DNA from: Bacillota bacterium
Lineage (GTDB): Bacteria; Bacillota; Clostridia; Lachnospirales; Lachnospiraceae
NCBI GenBank assembly: GCA_023437365.1
Contig: JAEZGK010000011.1
Location: forward strand, 124,001-188,000
DNA length: 64,000 nucleotides
Direction: 5' to 3'
Position 1 is the stretch's first letter, and each line of letters begins with the position of its first letter. The notes beneath the pieces were generated by a model, which was not told the DNA's origin, did not search any database, and was given only the letters and a program-made list of their open reading frames with translations. Both the position numbers and the translations under genes were made by a program. Shown here piece by piece: positions 41,590 through 50,732 of the stretch.

Positions 41590-43734
41590 CTAATTATTCT
41601 TGCTCTTACTTTTTTCCGACCTTGCCAGGACGATATTCTCTCCAAGTACAGAATTCAGCTTGATGGCACAGATTCTGTCCATCTGATAGGATGCATTGGG
41701 GAACGCACCTGATTCAAATATGACATAGAGATAGGAGCCCCGCAATGCAATGCCTTCATTCATAGAAGGAGTATAGATACAGTTAATCGCAGAGCCTATC
41801 GAGATGATTCCACCCTCCTCATTCTCGAGATCAGGCTGATACACCTCAATCCTTCTCATGTATCCACGGAGTCCTTCATATAACTGGCAGGAACGAGAAA
41901 GAATAAGATATCCGTCCTCTGTGAAGGACACCCCCTGTACCCTTGTTGGCATACTGACCGTATCCACCTTGGTCAGAGAGATTGAGGTATCAAAATCGTC
42001 GATCTCATAACTGTACATATAGGTATTTTTCAGCTCGTTATAGGTTCCTACCCAAAGCTTATCATCAAAATATGTAATATAAGAGGCTGATATTCCAAGC
42101 TTGCAGACCTCAAAGAAATCCACATTATAATATGCCTGTCCTGACTCCACCGCATACTGCACATCCGTCATCTTAAGTGCGGATGCTTTGGAACCGGTGG
42201 TCAGCCACAGATAAGTTCCGTCATAACAGATGCCTCCTACATGTGCATCCGTGGGCAACACCAAGGTAGTCAATAATGCCTTAGTATCCTTATCCAGAAC
42301 ATAGACCACTGACATCTCTTCATCCTTTAAATCATAAGCAGTAACCAGGAGATAATTCTTTGCAAAACACACTCCCTGAGGGCACATGCTGTTACTGATA
42401 AAACCACCCACATTCGTCTCTATGAGCCCCGGTATAATATAGCTTTTAGAATAATTCACGCTGCTTTGAAAGGTATCAATCTCGGTATAGGCAGTTGAAT
42501 TCATAAATTCCTTCTTACCGGTAAAGTATTTGGCCTTCGTACTGGTTGCAGCCACCTCCGTAATGGTAACCGATTTCGGAGTCGGTGATGCACTGCTGTA
42601 TACGGTACCGTTATAATCCCTATGTGCAATAATGTAGAAGGAATAGGTCTCTCCCGTTGTCAAGCCCTCTAACAGATAGCTGCAGTTGCTTCCGATATTC
42701 GTTGACAGGAGATAGTAACCGCCCATTCCATCCCCGGCATAAATATCGTAGGAAGTCACTCCGGTGGCTTTGGCCCAGGTCAATCTTGCCTTTTGTTCAC
42801 CGGCTTTGATATTCAGCTTCACTATTCCGGGATTCGTACAGATGGTGACAGAGGGAGAAGCTTCGCCGTAAAAATCATCCTCATAGACATAGGCACACAC
42901 TTTATATTCATAAACCGTTCCGGAGGCCAGTCCTATGTCTGTATATACAGTATATGGAGTATTGGCACATAATATAAAATCCTTAGCCGTCTCAGCCCGT
43001 CTGTAGATGCTGTAGCCGGTGGCTCCCGCTACAGTACTCCAGGATAAATCTGCTGAGGCTGCGGTTGTATTGGAGGCGGTCAATGTCTGAACCTGATCCG
43101 GGGAGGTGGCAGCGGTATAGCTGTCGGAGAATTCGCCAAGATATAAGCTCCCGTTTAAATCCTTCACAGCACGAATTTGATAGGATTTTACCGTTCCGCT
43201 CGGATAAGTGAACATATAGCTGTTGGTGAAAGCTGTACCGGCCATCAAATAGCTTCCCGTCATATCATCCCGTACATAGAGCTCATAATAGGATACATCC
43301 AAAGCAGCATCCCAAGTCAGGGTATATGAGGTCGTATTATGCTCTCTGACAGCAATATTCCTGATCTTCGCAGGATTTACCGTAACACTAAAGCTGGCAA
43401 CACAGTTCTGATATCTGATTGTCACTGTCTGAACACCAACCCTGCTGCTGTCATAGCCTTCATAGGTATAATCCGTTATGATACTGCTGGTACCGTCGAA
43501 ATTTAGGCTCTGCACCTGCAGACCCGTTAAGTCAAGACTATCACCGCAGAAATAAGTGGTTTTTAGAGGATTTTGGGTAACTACTATCTGGTAAGCAGAC
43601 GGAGTCTGAACTGTTGTGTCGGCAGTATCGCTTCCGTTCGTTTCTTCTGCATGCGCAGTACCGGTAAATAAAGGACCGGACAAGCAAATAGCCAGTGCCG
43701 AAACGGTTAGCAATGTTCTTATAGCTTTTTTCAT
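41590..43734 (-). CDS. Large secreted protein with Ig-like and fibronectin type III domains
   Basis: This 714-residue exported protein has a signal peptide (about 1-29, ending AHA) and a Big_3-like Ig domain (about 45-115: YQIVVTQNPLKTTYFCGDSLDL). About three FN3-type domains follow (SYTLTWDAALDVSYYELY, SADLSWSTVAGATGYSIYRR, KARLTWAKATGVTSYDIYAG). A ~300-residue C-terminal part then repeats YDGTYLWLTT/YFDDKLWVGTY-like strands, suggesting a beta-propeller. It has no sortase motif or catalytic signature. It may bind a surface polymer. The gene is monocistronic. Confidence 0.85.
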   Translation of the reverse strand: MKKAIRTLLTVSALAICLSGPLFTGTAHAEETNGSDTADTTVQTPSAYQIVVTQNPLKTTYFCGDSLDLTGLQVQSLNFDGTSSIITDYTYEGYDSSRVGVQTVTIRYQNCVASFSVTVNPAKIRNIAVREHNTTSYTLTWDAALDVSYYELYVRDDMTGSYLMAGTAFTNSYMFTYPSGTVKSYQIRAVKDLNGSLYLGEFSDSYTAATSPDQVQTLTASNTTAASADLSWSTVAGATGYSIYRRAETAKDFILCANTPYTVYTDIGLASGTVYEYKVCAYVYEDDFYGEASPSVTICTNPGIVKLNIKAGEQKARLTWAKATGVTSYDIYAGDGMGGYYLLSTNIGSNCSYLLEGLTTGETYSFYIIAHRDYNGTVYSSASPTPKSVTITEVAATSTKAKYFTGKKEFMNSTAYTEIDTFQSSVNYSKSYIIPGLIETNVGGFISNSMCPQGVCFAKNYLLVTAYDLKDEEMSVVYVLDKDTKALLTTLVLPTDAHVGGICYDGTYLWLTTGSKASALKMTDVQYAVESGQAYYNVDFFEVCKLGISASYITYFDDKLWVGTYNELKNTYMYSYEIDDFDTSISLTKVDTVSMPTRVQGVSFTEDGYLILSRSCQLYEGLRGYMRRIEVYQPDLENEEGGIISIGSAINCIYTPSMNEGIALRGSYLYVIFESGAFPNASYQMDRICAIKLNSVLGENIVLARSEKSKSKNN

Positions 43735-44108
43735 TCTTATGCACTCCTTGTCAGTATATTTTCACTGTGTATCAAATGTTAAATGCAGGTCATTCCTTGC
43801 ACACTTATCCATTGTAAAACTTATCTTTCCATTATTATGCTTCTGCGGGAATATATAGACATGGTAAGACTATAATTTGTCAGTGTTATGTCAGATTATG
43901 ATGAATATTAATAAAAGTGTCAAAGGCACCGAAGGCGCTATTCCATAAAACAGATAGCTATTGCAAGCTTGCTTACAATAGCTATCTGTTTTTATGGTCT
44001 GAAGCAGTTTAACCACAAGCAGTTAAGTATTTTCTCTACTATTTCATACACAAGGGGCGTATTGCTATACAATACGCCCCGATTATATTCTATTATATTT
44101 ACCTTTCT
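43735..44108. other. Intergenic region with two hairpins
   Basis: A perfect 17-base stem AAAACAGATAGCTATTG (43947-43963) pairs with 43976-43992 around a 12-base loop with A and T runs on both sides; it can end transcripts either way. A further stem GGGGCGTATTG/CAATACGCCCC lies at 44054-44080, 29 bases after the GntR gene. No gene is seen. Confidence 0.6.
44054..44080 (-). terminator. Hairpin after the GntR gene
   Basis: An 11-base perfect stem (GGGGCGTATTG with CAATACGCCCC) and loop CTATA. The T tract is weak, so it may be a stability hairpin; the 17-base stem at 43947-43992 follows on the same transcript. Confidence 0.6.
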
Positions 44109-44807
44109 CTAGATGACCTGTTTGTCCTTATCCGTACTAAAGTATTCCGGATATTTCTCCATAATCTCTGCCTGATCCAGCTTATATCTCGAGAGATGCT
44201 TTACAACGAATTCGGCAGCAAGATTCTTATCATGCAGACGAATAGCATTCACGATAGCTCTGTGGTCAGCTATGATTTTGATCTCCTTTACAGAATAAAG
44301 GCTCAGGGTACGAATACGATCAAAATGACCGAGCATCCCCTCCATGAGATGATAGGTCCTCTCCTTGTTACACATCATGAACAGGGCTTTATGGAATTCA
44401 TTGTCCAGCTCCATAACCTTCTGGGCTGATCTATTGTCTATGTAGAATTCCTGCAGCTTAATGTTCTGTTCAAGAACCATGAGCTTTTCTTCCGTGATCG
44501 TGTCACAAAGCTCCTCCACAATTGCCTTTTCTAAAACTCTTCTTAAAAATACCGTCTCCTCAACGATATCAAAATCAATACAGGATATAATGCTGCCCCT
44601 TTGCGGGTATACCTCGATCAGATTAATCTTCTGCAGCTCCTGCAGTGCTTCTCTGACAGGTGTTCTGCTCATTCCCAGCTCTTTTGCCAGTTCATTTTCG
44701 CTCACCGCTGCACCGGGTTTCAAATTCAAGTTGATGATATTCTCACGAATCTGTCGTAGGGCAAATTCTCTCGCATTTTCCTTTATGGCTCTTTTTGATA
44801 CTTCCAT
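44109..44807 (-). CDS. GntR-family regulator, FadR/FCD subfamily
   Basis: This 232-residue regulator has an N-terminal winged helix (PGAAVSENELAKELGMSRTPVREALQELQ) and an FCD effector domain with the metal-binding Asp/His set (DNEFHKALF, DHRAIVNAIRLHD, H in VVKHLSRY). FCD proteins bind small carboxylates. The start ATG follows GAGTGT. It is downstream of pckG on the same strand but separated by a terminator, so it is independently transcribed; control of pckG is possible but unsupported. Confidence 0.9.
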   Translation of the reverse strand: MEVSKRAIKENAREFALRQIRENIINLNLKPGAAVSENELAKELGMSRTPVREALQELQKINLIEVYPQRGSIISCIDFDIVEETVFLRRVLEKAIVEELCDTITEEKLMVLEQNIKLQEFYIDNRSAQKVMELDNEFHKALFMMCNKERTYHLMEGMLGHFDRIRTLSLYSVKEIKIIADHRAIVNAIRLHDKNLAAEFVVKHLSRYKLDQAEIMEKYPEYFSTDKDKQVI

Positions 44808-45049
44808 ACTTTACACTCCTCATATCAGCCTAATATCTTCACTTATCGATTGCTATACAAAACTGCAATACTAACATTCTACTACAAAGTAAGCTTGTAT
44901 TTCAATCCTTTTCGATAAATTTTCACAAAATAATAAATCGTTTTACTTCTTATATTTCAATATATTATCATGCTTATCGGCATTTGTTAAGTGTCAATTT
45001 AGCCAATTCGAGGCCCTGTTTTCTACGTTTTTATACAAATGCATAGTAA

Positions 45050-45089
45050 AAGGCACTACCTTTACCCCTTGGGGTAAAAATAGTGCCTT
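45050..45089 (-). terminator. Terminator of pckG
   Basis: AAGGCACTA with TAGTGCCTT forms the outer stem, and TTTACCCC with GGGGTAAA the inner. A TTTTAC run follows on the minus strand. Confidence 0.85.
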
Positions 45090-45102
45090 GAATTCTACTG
45101 TA

Positions 45103-46896
45103 TTATGCGTTTAATCTTGCTTCAAGTGCATCCAGCTGCTTAGCCAGCTCCTTCGGAAGCTTTTCGCCAAACTTAGCATAATGCTCTCTTACGGAAGCAA
45201 CTTCATTCAGCCATTCGTTCTTATCTACCTTCAGAAGCTCTTTCATATCAGCATCACTGACACTATCTAAACCGGTAAGGTCAAGAGCATCCTCTGTAGG
45301 CATGAAGCCGATCGGTGTCTTAACTGCATTGCCTTCACCGGAAGTTCTTTCGAAGATCCATTTCAGAACACGGCTGTTATCACCGAAGCCGGGCCATAAC
45401 CATTTGCCATCCTGATCCTTACGGAACCAGTTCACGTAGAAGATCTTAGGCAATTTATCTTCGCTGGTCTTCTCACCGATATTCAGCCAGTGCTGCAGAT
45501 AATCACATACATTGTAGCCGAAGAAAGGAAGCATTGCGAAAGGATCACGACGTACCTGTCCGATATTATTGGAGATCGCAGCTGCAGTAATCTCTGAGCC
45601 CATGATAGAGCCTAAGAATACACCATGCTTCCAGTCAAAGCTTTCATGAACCAAAGGAATGGTCTTCGGACGACGTCCACCGATCAGGATTGCAGAGATC
45701 GGTACACCAGCCGGGTCTTCCCAGTCAGGAGCGATTGCAGGACACTGATAAGCAGGAGCTGTGAAACGTGCATTGGGATGCGCTGCAGGCTCCTTAGAGT
45801 CCGGAGTCCAGTCATTGCCCTTCCAGTCAATGAGATGAGCAGGTGCAGGTGTTCCGATGCCCTCCCACCATACATCACCATCATCGGTAAGTGCAACGTT
45901 AGTAAAGATCGTATTCTTTTCAATGCTATGCATAGCATTCGGATTGGAATCTAAGGAAGTACCGGGTGCAACACCAAAGAAACCAGCCTCGGGATTGATT
46001 GCGTAGAGACGTCCGTCCTTACCAAATTTCATCCAAGCGATATCATCGCCAACGGTCTCAACCTTCCAGCCGGGAATGGTAGGAACAAGCATTGCAAGGT
46101 TGGTCTTACCGCATGCACTCGGGAATGCTGCTGCAACATACTTGGTCTCGCCCTTAGGACTGGTAAGACGAAGAATCAGCATATGCTCAGCTAACCAGCC
46201 CTCATCACGTGCAAGAACGGAAGCGATACGAAGAGCGAAGCATTTCTTTCCTAACAGCGCGTTACCGCCGTAACCGGAACCATAAGACCAGATCAGTCTC
46301 TCCTCAGGGAAATGGCTGATATACTTCTTCTCGATTGGAGCGCAGGGCCATGAGGAATCTGCCTGTCCCTCTTCCAAGGGTGCACCAACGGAATGTAAGC
46401 AGGGAACAAATTCGCCATCACCAAGTGTCTCAAGTACCTGGCTTCCCATACGGGTCATGATACGCATGTTTACAACAACATAAGGGCTGTCTGTTAATTC
46501 AATACCAATCTTGGAAATCGGAGAACCAATCGGGCCCATGGAATAAGGAATAACATACATGGTTCTTCCCTTCATGCAACCCTTATAAAGACCCTTCATC
46601 GTATCCTTCAATTCGCTAGGTTCTACCCAGTTATTGGTAGGGCCAGCTTCTTCCTTGGTCTTGGAAGCGATGTAGGTTCTGTCCTCAACACGTGCTACGT
46701 CTGAAGCATGGCTTCTGAATAAGTAGCATCCGGGGCGCTTCTTTTCGTTTAATTTGATAGCCATCCCGGCATCAACCATTAACTGTAACAGACGCTGATT
46801 CTCCTCTTCCGAACCATCACACCAGTAGATCTGATCCGGCTGGCACATGTCTGCCATTTCTTTTACCCATGCTTGTAACTTCTTGTTTTCCGGCAT
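45103..46896 (-). CDS. pckG: Phosphoenolpyruvate carboxykinase (GTP)
   Basis: This enzyme interconverts oxaloacetate and PEP with GTP/GDP. Its 597 residues match the GTP-type family. The kinase loop FPSACGKTNLAML, with its active-site Cys, is near residue 265. TRMG, YGSGYGGNALLGKKC and GRRPKTIPLVHES are other family motifs. The start ATG follows GAAAGGAG. It is probably monocistronic. In anaerobes it can run in the PEP-carboxylating direction as an anaplerotic step. Confidence 0.95.
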   Translation of the reverse strand: MPENKKLQAWVKEMADMCQPDQIYWCDGSEEENQRLLQLMVDAGMAIKLNEKKRPGCYLFRSHASDVARVEDRTYIASKTKEEAGPTNNWVEPSELKDTMKGLYKGCMKGRTMYVIPYSMGPIGSPISKIGIELTDSPYVVVNMRIMTRMGSQVLETLGDGEFVPCLHSVGAPLEEGQADSSWPCAPIEKKYISHFPEERLIWSYGSGYGGNALLGKKCFALRIASVLARDEGWLAEHMLILRLTSPKGETKYVAAAFPSACGKTNLAMLVPTIPGWKVETVGDDIAWMKFGKDGRLYAINPEAGFFGVAPGTSLDSNPNAMHSIEKNTIFTNVALTDDGDVWWEGIGTPAPAHLIDWKGNDWTPDSKEPAAHPNARFTAPAYQCPAIAPDWEDPAGVPISAILIGGRRPKTIPLVHESFDWKHGVFLGSIMGSEITAAAISNNIGQVRRDPFAMLPFFGYNVCDYLQHWLNIGEKTSEDKLPKIFYVNWFRKDQDGKWLWPGFGDNSRVLKWIFERTSGEGNAVKTPIGFMPTEDALDLTGLDSVSDADMKELLKVDKNEWLNEVASVREHYAKFGEKLPKELAKQLDALEARLNA

Positions 46897-47359
46897 AAAA
46901 AATCTCCTTTCAGTTTACAATTATATTTAGGTATAGAATAACACCTAAACCCGCATATCATGCAGGATTTTTCTGTGAATAAGCTACTCATCGTTCAGAC
47001 AACAATTTATAAAATTGAATAACCACATCTCGATAAGTGCTTTGTAGATAATCATAACATATAACATTGGATTTTCCAAAATGTTTTTTCAAATTTTGAA
47101 AAAAATTTTTTTTACGGTTTATTTTATTAAGTTATTTTAAAAAATACTTAATATTATTAAGTTCAATTCCTTCATACTTTATTTTATTATTCAATCAGTA
47201 ATCTAACAGTCATTTTTTGTGCATATTTATCACATATCCTCATATCTTATTAATTCAGCCCTGAAGCAGATCTGATTTCGAAGGAATAGGGAACAAAAGA
47301 TACTTCTTTTATATGAAAAAGGAAAGGTAATTAGCTATGACCTTTCCTTTCCATCGGAG
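46897..47359. other. AT-rich intergenic region upstream of pckG
   Basis: No gene is seen. It is very AT-rich, with a palindrome TTTTTTCAA/TTGAAAAAA (47084-47104) and poly-T/poly-A runs. It must contain the pckG promoter, but no boxes could be assigned with confidence. The L,D-transpeptidase terminator lies at its far end. Confidence 0.35.
47318..47350 (-). terminator. Terminator of the L,D-transpeptidase gene
   Basis: AAAGGAAAGGT pairs with ACCTTTCCTTT around an 11-base loop, ending nine bases before the stop; on the minus strand the stem is followed by TTCATATA. Confidence 0.6.
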
Positions 47360-48859
47360 CTATTCCACATCTTTATTCTTAATCAGGTCTTTTTCTTCCT
47401 TCATATCATTGCTTTCTGTTCCCGGAAGCTCATAAACGACGACAGGCACTCCCCTTCTGATATGCTCGAACACCTTCTTCGCAGCCTTCGGAGGCATGTT
47501 GATGCAGCCATGAGAGCCTCTGGTCTTATAGATATCCTGACCGAATTCGGTCCGCCAGGAAGCATCATGGAAACCGATATTCTTGTTAAAGGGCATCCAA
47601 TATTTAACCGGAGTCTCATAATCCTCTCCTACCAGAGTTGCATCGTTTTCCTTGTATTGGATTGGATAGGTTCCGACGGGTGTCGCATAATTCTTCGAAA
47701 CATTTCCGGAAACAAAGTCAGATTCAACGATTAATTTTCCGTCTTTATAAAAGAACAGATGCTGTGCTGTCAGATTCACTTCCACATACGTGTTGCCTAT
47801 ATCATCATCACCGTATTGCTGTGCCGTCTGAAAATATACCGGCGTCTTTACTGTCTGTTCCCCATGCTCTATCAGCTCAACGAGTTCAGCCAGCTCCGAT
47901 TTACGATCAAGCCACCAGCCATAATCCCCGCCTTCTACCCGAACCACCTTATCATAAGTGGTCTGGAAGGTTCTGACCTTTCCGAAGGTATTATAAGTCT
48001 TGCCGATATAGTCGACATATTCCTTTACCTTATCCTTATTCAACGTTACCTGATAATTCTGATCGACAGAAAGCCATTCGTTAATTCTGCTTCCGTCAAG
48101 GATTTCCATAGTATCACCGAATTGGTAGGTAATCCTGGTACCCACCATCTGATTCATCGCGTCCAATGCAGCTCCCAGCTCCGGAGCCGAGGCATTCAGC
48201 TGTGCCATCTCATAGCAGTCTGCCTCTTCGATCGAGAGCTTCGGCTCCATAGTAAGAATAGCTTTGACGATTGCTTCATAAAGCTTATCCTTCCTCACCA
48301 GGGAGCCGGGATTCTCCGGAAGAATCGTGTATCCGCCTTCTCCATATTCGGAAATAAAGGCATTGGCTGGCGGTATATTATTCTCTTCCTTCAGACACTC
48401 AAACAATCCAAAGTATGCCTGCAGCAGCGAAGCATCATATGCCAGCATCGTACCGATCCTCAAGTTCTGGGACTGAAACAGGTATTTAGGCCACAGAAAC
48501 CCGTTTTGCTGATTAAGAAGGTCCTCCAGACCACCTTCATACTCTGTATGTAGATTAATCTTATCACCATAAATGGTATCTGTGACACCATCTCTTCCGA
48601 GAACCGTCAATTGATATTCCTTTACCTGTTGATCAATTGCTGCTTCTGCTTTTCTTATTGATAAATTGGAGGTATCTACCCCATTGATAACCGTATGATT
48701 AAAAAAGTGGTCCTGATAATACCGACCGATCATATAATAAAGCGCTAATAAAGTGAGCAAAAGACCGGCTTCAAACAGCATCAGCTGCTTTCTCTTCCTT
48801 TGCTTTTTTGTGCTTCGTCTTTTATTTTTATGTTTCTTACCCACTGTTTCGGTAGACAT
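47360..48859 (-). CDS. L,D-transpeptidase (YkuD) with PG-binding domains
   Basis: This is a cell-wall enzyme that forms 3-3 cross-links or attaches proteins. The 499 residues have a basic start, one membrane helix (about 25-45), two PG_binding_4-like regions (about 60-330: STLSIRKAEAAIDQQVKEY region, YQFGDTMEILDGSRINEWL) and the YkuD domain with the catalytic SHGCINMP (Cys near 453) and its His (GFHDASWR). The domain starts at YVEVNLTAQHLFFYKDG. The fixed membrane anchor places it on the outer face. The start ATG 48859 is the first in the frame. Confidence 0.93.
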   Translation of the reverse strand: MSTETVGKKHKNKRRSTKKQRKRKQLMLFEAGLLLTLLALYYMIGRYYQDHFFNHTVINGVDTSNLSIRKAEAAIDQQVKEYQLTVLGRDGVTDTIYGDKINLHTEYEGGLEDLLNQQNGFLWPKYLFQSQNLRIGTMLAYDASLLQAYFGLFECLKEENNIPPANAFISEYGEGGYTILPENPGSLVRKDKLYEAIVKAILTMEPKLSIEEADCYEMAQLNASAPELGAALDAMNQMVGTRITYQFGDTMEILDGSRINEWLSVDQNYQVTLNKDKVKEYVDYIGKTYNTFGKVRTFQTTYDKVVRVEGGDYGWWLDRKSELAELVELIEHGEQTVKTPVYFQTAQQYGDDDIGNTYVEVNLTAQHLFFYKDGKLIVESDFVSGNVSKNYATPVGTYPIQYKENDATLVGEDYETPVKYWMPFNKNIGFHDASWRTEFGQDIYKTRGSHGCINMPPKAAKKVFEHIRRGVPVVVYELPGTESNDMKEEKDLIKNKDVE

Positions 48860-49153
48860 AGCGCACCCCTTTAGTAATACGATATATAAAACTATATTGA
48901 GTTTATGATAAGAATATGTTGAATTTTAGTCAGAATGTTTACAATTTCCTTAAATCTTGTTACAACTTTACATTGTATGATAGGCGCTGGCCTCATGACG
49001 CAGCAAGCCGTTATACCCGGATTATCTCAGACTAAAGGACATAACCTTCGGATGTAACAAATCAGGTATCAGAAATAACATTTACTATTATGATTTCCGG
49101 GGATATAATTGATTGTACTGTAACAAAAACGTTTGAAAGGCAGTTTATACATA

Positions 49154-50542
49154 ATGAAGAAAAATTACTTCGAAAAAATATTTGATGAGGCCGGACTGCT
49201 GCCCAAAATTCGCCGTAGTATCTATCTTATGACTCTCGGAAATACCTTCGGAACACTATGGGGGGTAATCAGTGCCGGCGGAAGCTCATCCTTGACCGGA
49301 TATGCCGGATATCTGGGTGCCGGCGATTTTGTGTTTGGTATTCTGACCGCAATTCCTCTGGCTGCTGCTCTTCTTCAGATTCCCTTTGCATCCTTGGTGA
49401 GCCGGACTCAAAAGCGTAAACGTTATATGATGACCTATGGCCTATTCTCCAGATTTTTATGGCTGATCATCGGGCTTGTGCCCTTTTTTATTCCTGCTGA
49501 TTATAAATTGCTCCGATTATGGAGTGTTATTCTTCTGATTGGCGTTTCTTCCGCCTTCAGTTCCTTTATCAATATCAGCTGGATGCCCTGGATGGCTGAC
49601 CTTGTCCCACTGGAGATCCGAGGACGCTGGCTTTCCAAAAGAGACAGCATCACCTCTATCGCAAGTGTCAGTATGGGGCTTCTGGTGGCCGGAATTTTAG
49701 ATGGCATGCCGGGCTATGCCGGATACACAACAGTATTTATCCTATGCAGTATCTTGGGAATGTTGGATATGTGCTGCTTTGGATTGATGGAGGATATTTA
49801 TAAAACCCCTCCGCTGCAGCTGAAGCTCCTTCCGGTCTGCCGCGATATTCTTTCTGATAAACCCTTTTTCAAATTTATGCTATTCTGGACCGCATGGAGC
49901 TTTACCGCTAATATGTCCGGTTCTTATCTTGCAAGATATGCTATCACAGAAATGGGTCTTTCCTATATGCAATATACTCTATGCAGCCAGGTTACGGCTG
50001 CCGGTATCACCGTACTCGCGGTAACCTATTGGGGAAGACTGCTTGACCACTTCGGTACGAAGCCTGTCTTATGGTGCAGCTGTATCGTAGCTTCCCTGAC
50101 TCCGCTTTTTTTCCTGTTCTCCACCTATGGAAGTATCTGGCCCACTCTACTCCACAACCTGATCGGGGCCGCCTTCTGGTGCGGTGCAAACCTAGCAGCA
50201 ACAAGCAGTCAGCTTTATACACCGGATGATAAGCGTCCGTCCTATGTAGCCTTTTTCTCCTGCTTTACTTCCCTGTTCGGTTCCTTTCTCGGTATCCTGT
50301 CAGGAGGAGCGATCTTGGAGGGGATTAGTCGGAGCAGTATCTTAAGTGGTTTCATTCAGGATAGATACAAATTCATGATTACGTTATCCGTAATTCTTAG
50401 AATCGGGGCTGTTCTAATCCTTATTCCACTGATGGATAATACTCGAGAACATACCGTCCTTGATATGTTTCGTGCTTTCCGTCTTCGGATTATGGTAGAG
50501 AAAAACCATATCCAATACTGGTGGAGCAGAAGAAAAAAATAG
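49154..50542 (+). CDS. MFS transporter
   Basis: This 462-residue membrane protein has about twelve hydrophobic segments, the motif SRTQKRKRYM after helix two, and GRLLDHFGTKPVLW in the second half, a conserved MFS loop. ATG 49154 is the first ATG; GAAAGG is 13 bases upstream. The substrate is unknown. A perfect 8-base GC stem (50552-50578) follows as part of a terminator. It converges with the teichoic-acid-type gene. Confidence 0.85.
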   Translation: MKKNYFEKIFDEAGLLPKIRRSIYLMTLGNTFGTLWGVISAGGSSSLTGYAGYLGAGDFVFGILTAIPLAAALLQIPFASLVSRTQKRKRYMMTYGLFSRFLWLIIGLVPFFIPADYKLLRLWSVILLIGVSSAFSSFINISWMPWMADLVPLEIRGRWLSKRDSITSIASVSMGLLVAGILDGMPGYAGYTTVFILCSILGMLDMCCFGLMEDIYKTPPLQLKLLPVCRDILSDKPFFKFMLFWTAWSFTANMSGSYLARYAITEMGLSYMQYTLCSQVTAAGITVLAVTYWGRLLDHFGTKPVLWCSCIVASLTPLFFLFSTYGSIWPTLLHNLIGAAFWCGANLAATSSQLYTPDDKRPSYVAFFSCFTSLFGSFLGILSGGAILEGISRSSILSGFIQDRYKFMITLSVILRIGAVLILIPLMDNTREHTVLDMFRAFRLRIMVEKNHIQYWWSRRKK

Positions 50543-50551
50543 TATTACAAT

Positions 50552-50578
50552 CCGCCGGTCCGGGAAAGGAACCGGCGG
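50552..50578 (+). terminator. GC-rich hairpin after the MFS gene
   Basis: CCGCCGGT pairs with ACCGGCGG. No T tract follows, so termination may rely on the second hairpin GCTCCTC/GAGGAGC (50674-50714), which is followed by TTTTATCATTTTC. Confidence 0.55.
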
Positions 50579-50673
50579 CTGAGTTTGCAGCTGTAGAGCA
50601 CAGGACGATTATGAAGACTTTATCCTGCACGGGCTCTGGTAGGCTGATCTCTAGTATTATATAAACAGAAAAT

Positions 50674-50714
50674 GCTCCTCTTACGAGACCGGATATAGTC
50701 AGCATAGGAGGAGC
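50674..50714 (+). terminator. Second hairpin between convergent genes
   Basis: GCTCCTC (50674-50680) pairs with GAGGAGC (50708-50714), followed by TTTTATCATTTTC. It can terminate the plus-strand MFS transcript. Confidence 0.55.
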
Positions 50715-50732
50715 TTTTATCATTTTCATTAT

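Noticed and set aside
47759..48553. A 264-codon plus-strand open frame opposite the L,D-transpeptidase gene
   Set aside because: It is fully antisense to a gene with a clear catalytic motif, has no ribosome site and gives no recognisable protein.
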